Shown piece after piece: positions 6,319-7,962 of a stretch of 7,962 nucleotides of DNA; the first letter of the stretch is position 1; each line of letters starts with the position of its first letter. The stretch spans positions 1 to 7,962 of the forward strand of contig JBDGQU010000088.1 in assembly GCA_042218715.1 (NCBI GenBank). Direction: 5' to 3'. The stretch comes from JAGXLP01 sp042218715 (GTDB taxonomy: Bacteria; Bipolaricaulota; Bipolaricaulia; M55B111). A model generated the notes under the pieces. It did not search any database and was not told where the DNA came from. It saw only the letters and a list, made by a program, of their open reading frames with translations. Made by a program: the position numbers and the translations under genes.

Positions 6319-6327
6319 TCTGCATGA
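6298..6327 (+). CDS. Possible 9-aa coupling ORF overlapping the glycosyltransferase start
   Basis: A GTG 10 nt after the third TAAGGAGG opens a nine-codon frame, MARATDVSA, whose TGA overlaps the glycosyltransferase ATG as ATGA (6324-6327). The glycosyltransferase has no ribosome-binding site directly before its ATG, and an in-frame TGA at 6312-6314 blocks any upstream start. Reinitiation after this short ORF is therefore a plausible way for it to be translated. Its role would be regulatory; the peptide itself is probably not functional. Confidence 0.35.
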   Translation: MARATDVSA

Positions 6328-7655
6328 ATACGATAAATTACATCATAGATTCGTTACTCATCCTGTATTCTCTTTACTACCTATCATTTGTGATTCTAGG
6401 TCTAATTGATAAGAAGGTTGTTGGTGAGAATAAACTCAAGAAGGTTGCGCCCGAAAATGAGTTTGCGGTAGTAATTCCTGCCCACAACGAGGAAAGGGTA
6501 ATATCGGAACTGCTTATGAACCTGAAAGATCTGGGCTATCCTTCCAGCCTTTACGACGTTTTTGTTATTGCCGATAACTGCAAGGATGATACCGCCAAAG
6601 TTGCTGGTAGACACGACGTCACCGTTATGGAAAGAACGAATCAAGATAGAACCGGAAAGGGCTACGCCCTGAAGTACGGCTTTGAACGGATTGGTCTGCT
6701 CGACGGTAGCAGTGACTACGACGCAGTTATAATATTCGACGCTGATAACCTCATGGAAAAGAATTTCCTCCGTGAAATGAATTCTAGACTCGAAAACGGG
6801 GAGCGGATCATTCAGGCTTACGTCGATTCGAAGAACCCAGTGGATAACTGGGTAACTGCCACGTTTTCGATGATGTTCTGGATCAATGACCGGTATACTC
6901 TTTTATCCCGATACAACGTAGGGCTTTCCGCCGTACTGATGGGTACCGGAATGTGCATTTCTTCAGAAACATTACGCAAAACTGGCTGGGATACGAATAC
7001 ACTGACAGAAGACCTCGAGTACTCAATCCAAGCACTCTTTGAGGGAATCAAGACAACTTTTACGAAAGGAACAAAGGTCTACGACGAAAAGCCGGTTTCC
7101 TTTTTAGCCAGCTGCAAGCAGCGCTTGCGCTGGGCCAGAGGACAGCTGACAGTGCTCGTTCAGTACGTTCCCAGGTTACTTTATCGTTCTCTAAGAGAGA
7201 GAAATCCTGTCAAGCTGGATGCCGGGTTGCGGTTATTCCAGATGCCGTTTATCATGTTTTACTTCTTCGTCACCCTGTTGCGCTGGACCTTGCCAGGGTT
7301 ATTCACTGGGCCAATTTTCAACTACGTGATGAGCAACGTAGAGGTTTTTGGAGTACTTTTACCACTCATGCCCTTCATAATTCCTTCCTCTCTATTTTTG
7401 CGTGACAGGCTTCCCGGGACCGCATTTAAGTACGTCCTGTTGTTTCCGGTTTTCATGTACAGCTGGATAGCCTTACTTTACTGGGCGATATTTACTCTGG
7501 ATAACGACCAATGGCTGCATACGAGCCACTTTAGAAACCTGAGCCGAAAAGACCTGGTTGCGAAGGACCTTATCACCTCCGTCAATACTCAATCGGTTAA
7601 AGAGACCAGAGAAAAAAACTTGACGCCCCCTCAGCCGATGAAGGTACCTATCTAG
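6324..7655 (+). CDS. Membrane-bound processive-type family 2 glycosyltransferase
   Basis: The 443-aa product has an N-terminal membrane helix (about 7-27), a cytoplasmic GT-A domain and three or so C-terminal helices (about 306-325, 340-357 and 368-391). Catalytic landmarks of processive GT2 enzymes such as cellulose, hyaluronan or poly-GlcNAc synthases are all present: VVIPAHNEE (49-57), the Asp pair in DNCKDD (84-89), DAD (139-141), TED with the catalytic-base Asp (228-230) and QRLRW (266-270). The late W..T.H pattern (397-402) is also common in these proteins. It would transfer a sugar from a nucleotide-sugar to a growing polysaccharide or a lipid at the membrane. The donor and product cannot be read from the sequence. 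There is no PilZ domain, so direct c-di-GMP control is not indicated. The start lacks its own ribosome-binding site and seems coupled to a 9-codon upstream ORF; the stop is TAG. It is transcribed away from the transporter operon, with no evident functional link. Confidence 0.9.
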   Translation: MNTINYIIDSLLILYSLYYLSFVILGLIDKKVVGENKLKKVAPENEFAVVIPAHNEERVISELLMNLKDLGYPSSLYDVFVIADNCKDDTAKVAGRHDVTVMERTNQDRTGKGYALKYGFERIGLLDGSSDYDAVIIFDADNLMEKNFLREMNSRLENGERIIQAYVDSKNPVDNWVTATFSMMFWINDRYTLLSRYNVGLSAVLMGTGMCISSETLRKTGWDTNTLTEDLEYSIQALFEGIKTTFTKGTKVYDEKPVSFLASCKQRLRWARGQLTVLVQYVPRLLYRSLRERNPVKLDAGLRLFQMPFIMFYFFVTLLRWTLPGLFTGPIFNYVMSNVEVFGVLLPLMPFIIPSSLFLRDRLPGTAFKYVLLFPVFMYSWIALLYWAIFTLDNDQWLHTSHFRNLSRKDLVAKDLITSVNTQSVKETREKNLTPPQPMKVPI

Positions 7656-7663
7656 GGTTAAAA

Positions 7664-7687
7664 TTTTTATGCTCGTTTTTATGCTCC
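7664..7687 (+). repeat. 12-bp tandem duplication just after the glycosyltransferase
   Basis: TTTTTATGCTCG is followed at once by TTTTTATGCTCC, two copies differing only in the last base. The T-runs sit 9 nt after the stop codon without a preceding stem, so this is not a standard terminator. It looks like a slippage duplication. Confidence 0.6.
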
Positions 7688-7706
7688 CTGTGAACGGGGA
7701 GGTTAC

Positions 7707-7796
7707 ATGGGTCAAGAGAGGTTAATCAAGATCAGTGCTTCAACTATCATATGGATCGCAAACCTTTCTTTTTTCGCAAACGTTCTTTCAAGGTAG
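7707..7796 (+). CDS. Possible 29-aa hydrophobic small protein or start of a broken gene
   Basis: An ATG 4 nt after GGGGAGG opens a 29-codon frame ending in TAG. The peptide begins MGQERLIKISASTIIW and continues as a mainly hydrophobic stretch, so it would insert in the membrane. This N-terminal pattern of a few charged residues then a helix is also seen at the start of polysaccharide flippases and other multi-span proteins. After the TAG the same frame runs only 11 more codons before TAA, so no long gene can be restored by reading through. It may be a small membrane protein made with the glycosyltransferase or the remnant of a decayed gene. I recognise no family. Confidence 0.35.
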   Translation: MGQERLIKISASTIIWIANLSFFANVLSR

Positions 7797-7962
7797 GCTA
7801 GGTCTTTACTTACGGTTTTCATACCACTTTAAGAATCAATCTTAGCTAGGACTTTTTCCACGAAAGCCAGTTATCAGCAATTAATTCGCCTGACATAATA
7901 TCCCACATCTTTGTAATTGTTGAAAGGATTGAGTTAAAATTAATGGTTAGAAATCACTAATG
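7797..7962. other. Intergenic sequence at the right edge of the window
   Basis: No gene is supported here. On the minus strand a short frame at 7846-7908 (20 codons, reading MWDIMSGELIADNWLSWKKS, ending in TAG) has protein-like composition but no ribosome-binding site. It could be a gene remnant or chance. A weak rightward promoter candidate, TTGTAA (7911-7916), 18 nt, TAAAAT (7935-7940), lies close to the edge and might serve a gene beginning beyond the window. Confidence 0.4.

Larger units (their letters stand above)
5901..6323. other. Divergent intergenic region between the transporter operon and the glycosyltransferase
   Basis: These 423 nt separate two divergent transcription units and must hold the promoters for both. 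The AT-rich middle (about 6005-6160) carries a rightward promoter candidate and a spaced 9-bp inverted repeat. The part nearest the glycosyltransferase (6167-6323) is richer in G and holds three TAAGGAGG sites and two tiny ORFs. On the minus strand I found no convincing -35/-10 pair for the operon. A weak TATTAT (within GATATTATGG on that strand, about 6072-6077) lacks a good -35. I recognise no riboswitch class. Confidence 0.6.

Noticed and set aside
6245..6409. Read-through of the TAG in the 17-codon leader ORF, giving 36 further sense codons beginning WPELL
   Set aside because: The extension overlaps the glycosyltransferase start in another frame, TAG is used as a normal stop elsewhere in the window, and no pyrrolysine machinery is visible.
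6402..6644. 80-codon minus-strand frame opposite the start of the glycosyltransferase
   Set aside because: It is antisense to the conserved GT2 nucleotide-sugar-binding motifs, with no separate support.
7684..7701. CTCCC/GGGAG hairpin as a terminator of the glycosyltransferase
   Set aside because: No U-tract follows the stem on either strand, and the 3' arm is better explained as the ribosome-binding site of the 29-codon ORF.
1..7962. CRISPR array, tRNA or rRNA genes, or insertion sequences
   Set aside because: I saw no regularly spaced repeats, cloverleaf-like sequence, rRNA segments, transposase motifs or terminal inverted repeats.

Overview
This looks like DNA from an anaerobic, methylamine- or betaine-using bacterium, although the species cannot be told from the window. 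The reasons are the two corrinoid-type methylamine methyltransferase homologues, bacterial GGAGG ribosome-binding sites, GTG and possibly TTG starts, and a Sec-exported, non-lipoprotein binding protein. The base composition is moderately AT-rich.

Layout. Positions 1-125 hold no gene but contain a good leftward promoter candidate. From about 5900 down to 126, five genes run on the minus strand with gaps of only 24-59 nt, so they are very probably one operon. In transcription order they are a ProX/OpuAC-type substrate-binding protein, a ProV/OpuAA-type ATPase without CBS domains, a ProW/OpuAB-type permease, an MttB-family methyltransferase and an MtmB-family methyltransferase. Positions 5901-6323 are a 423-nt divergent intergenic region. 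It holds a stem-loop over the first gene's ribosome-binding site, a widely spaced 9-bp inverted repeat, a rightward promoter candidate, and a leader with three perfect TAAGGAGG sites and two tiny chained reading frames. Positions 6324-7655 on the plus strand encode a membrane family 2 glycosyltransferase. Positions 7656-7962 hold a 12-bp tandem repeat and a 29-codon ORF with a strong ribosome-binding site, but no recognised gene.

How the genes fit together. The ABC transporter probably imports a quaternary amine such as glycine betaine. The MttB homologue would then move a methyl group from it to a cob(I)alamin-binding protein, as MtgB does for glycine betaine. The second methyltransferase is the surprise. 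It aligns with the monomethylamine methyltransferase MtmB, a family known for its in-frame amber codon read as pyrrolysine, yet its frame is open throughout, and an alanine (Ala200) appears to occupy the pyrrolysine position. TAG is also used as an ordinary stop by three of the six main genes, so the host probably does not decode TAG as pyrrolysine. The operon therefore looks like a pyrrolysine-free 'import and demethylate' cassette with two different methyltransferase families. No corrinoid protein, corrinoid-to-folate methyltransferase or corrinoid activase is in the window; they would have to be encoded elsewhere. The glycosyltransferase shows no functional link to the operon.
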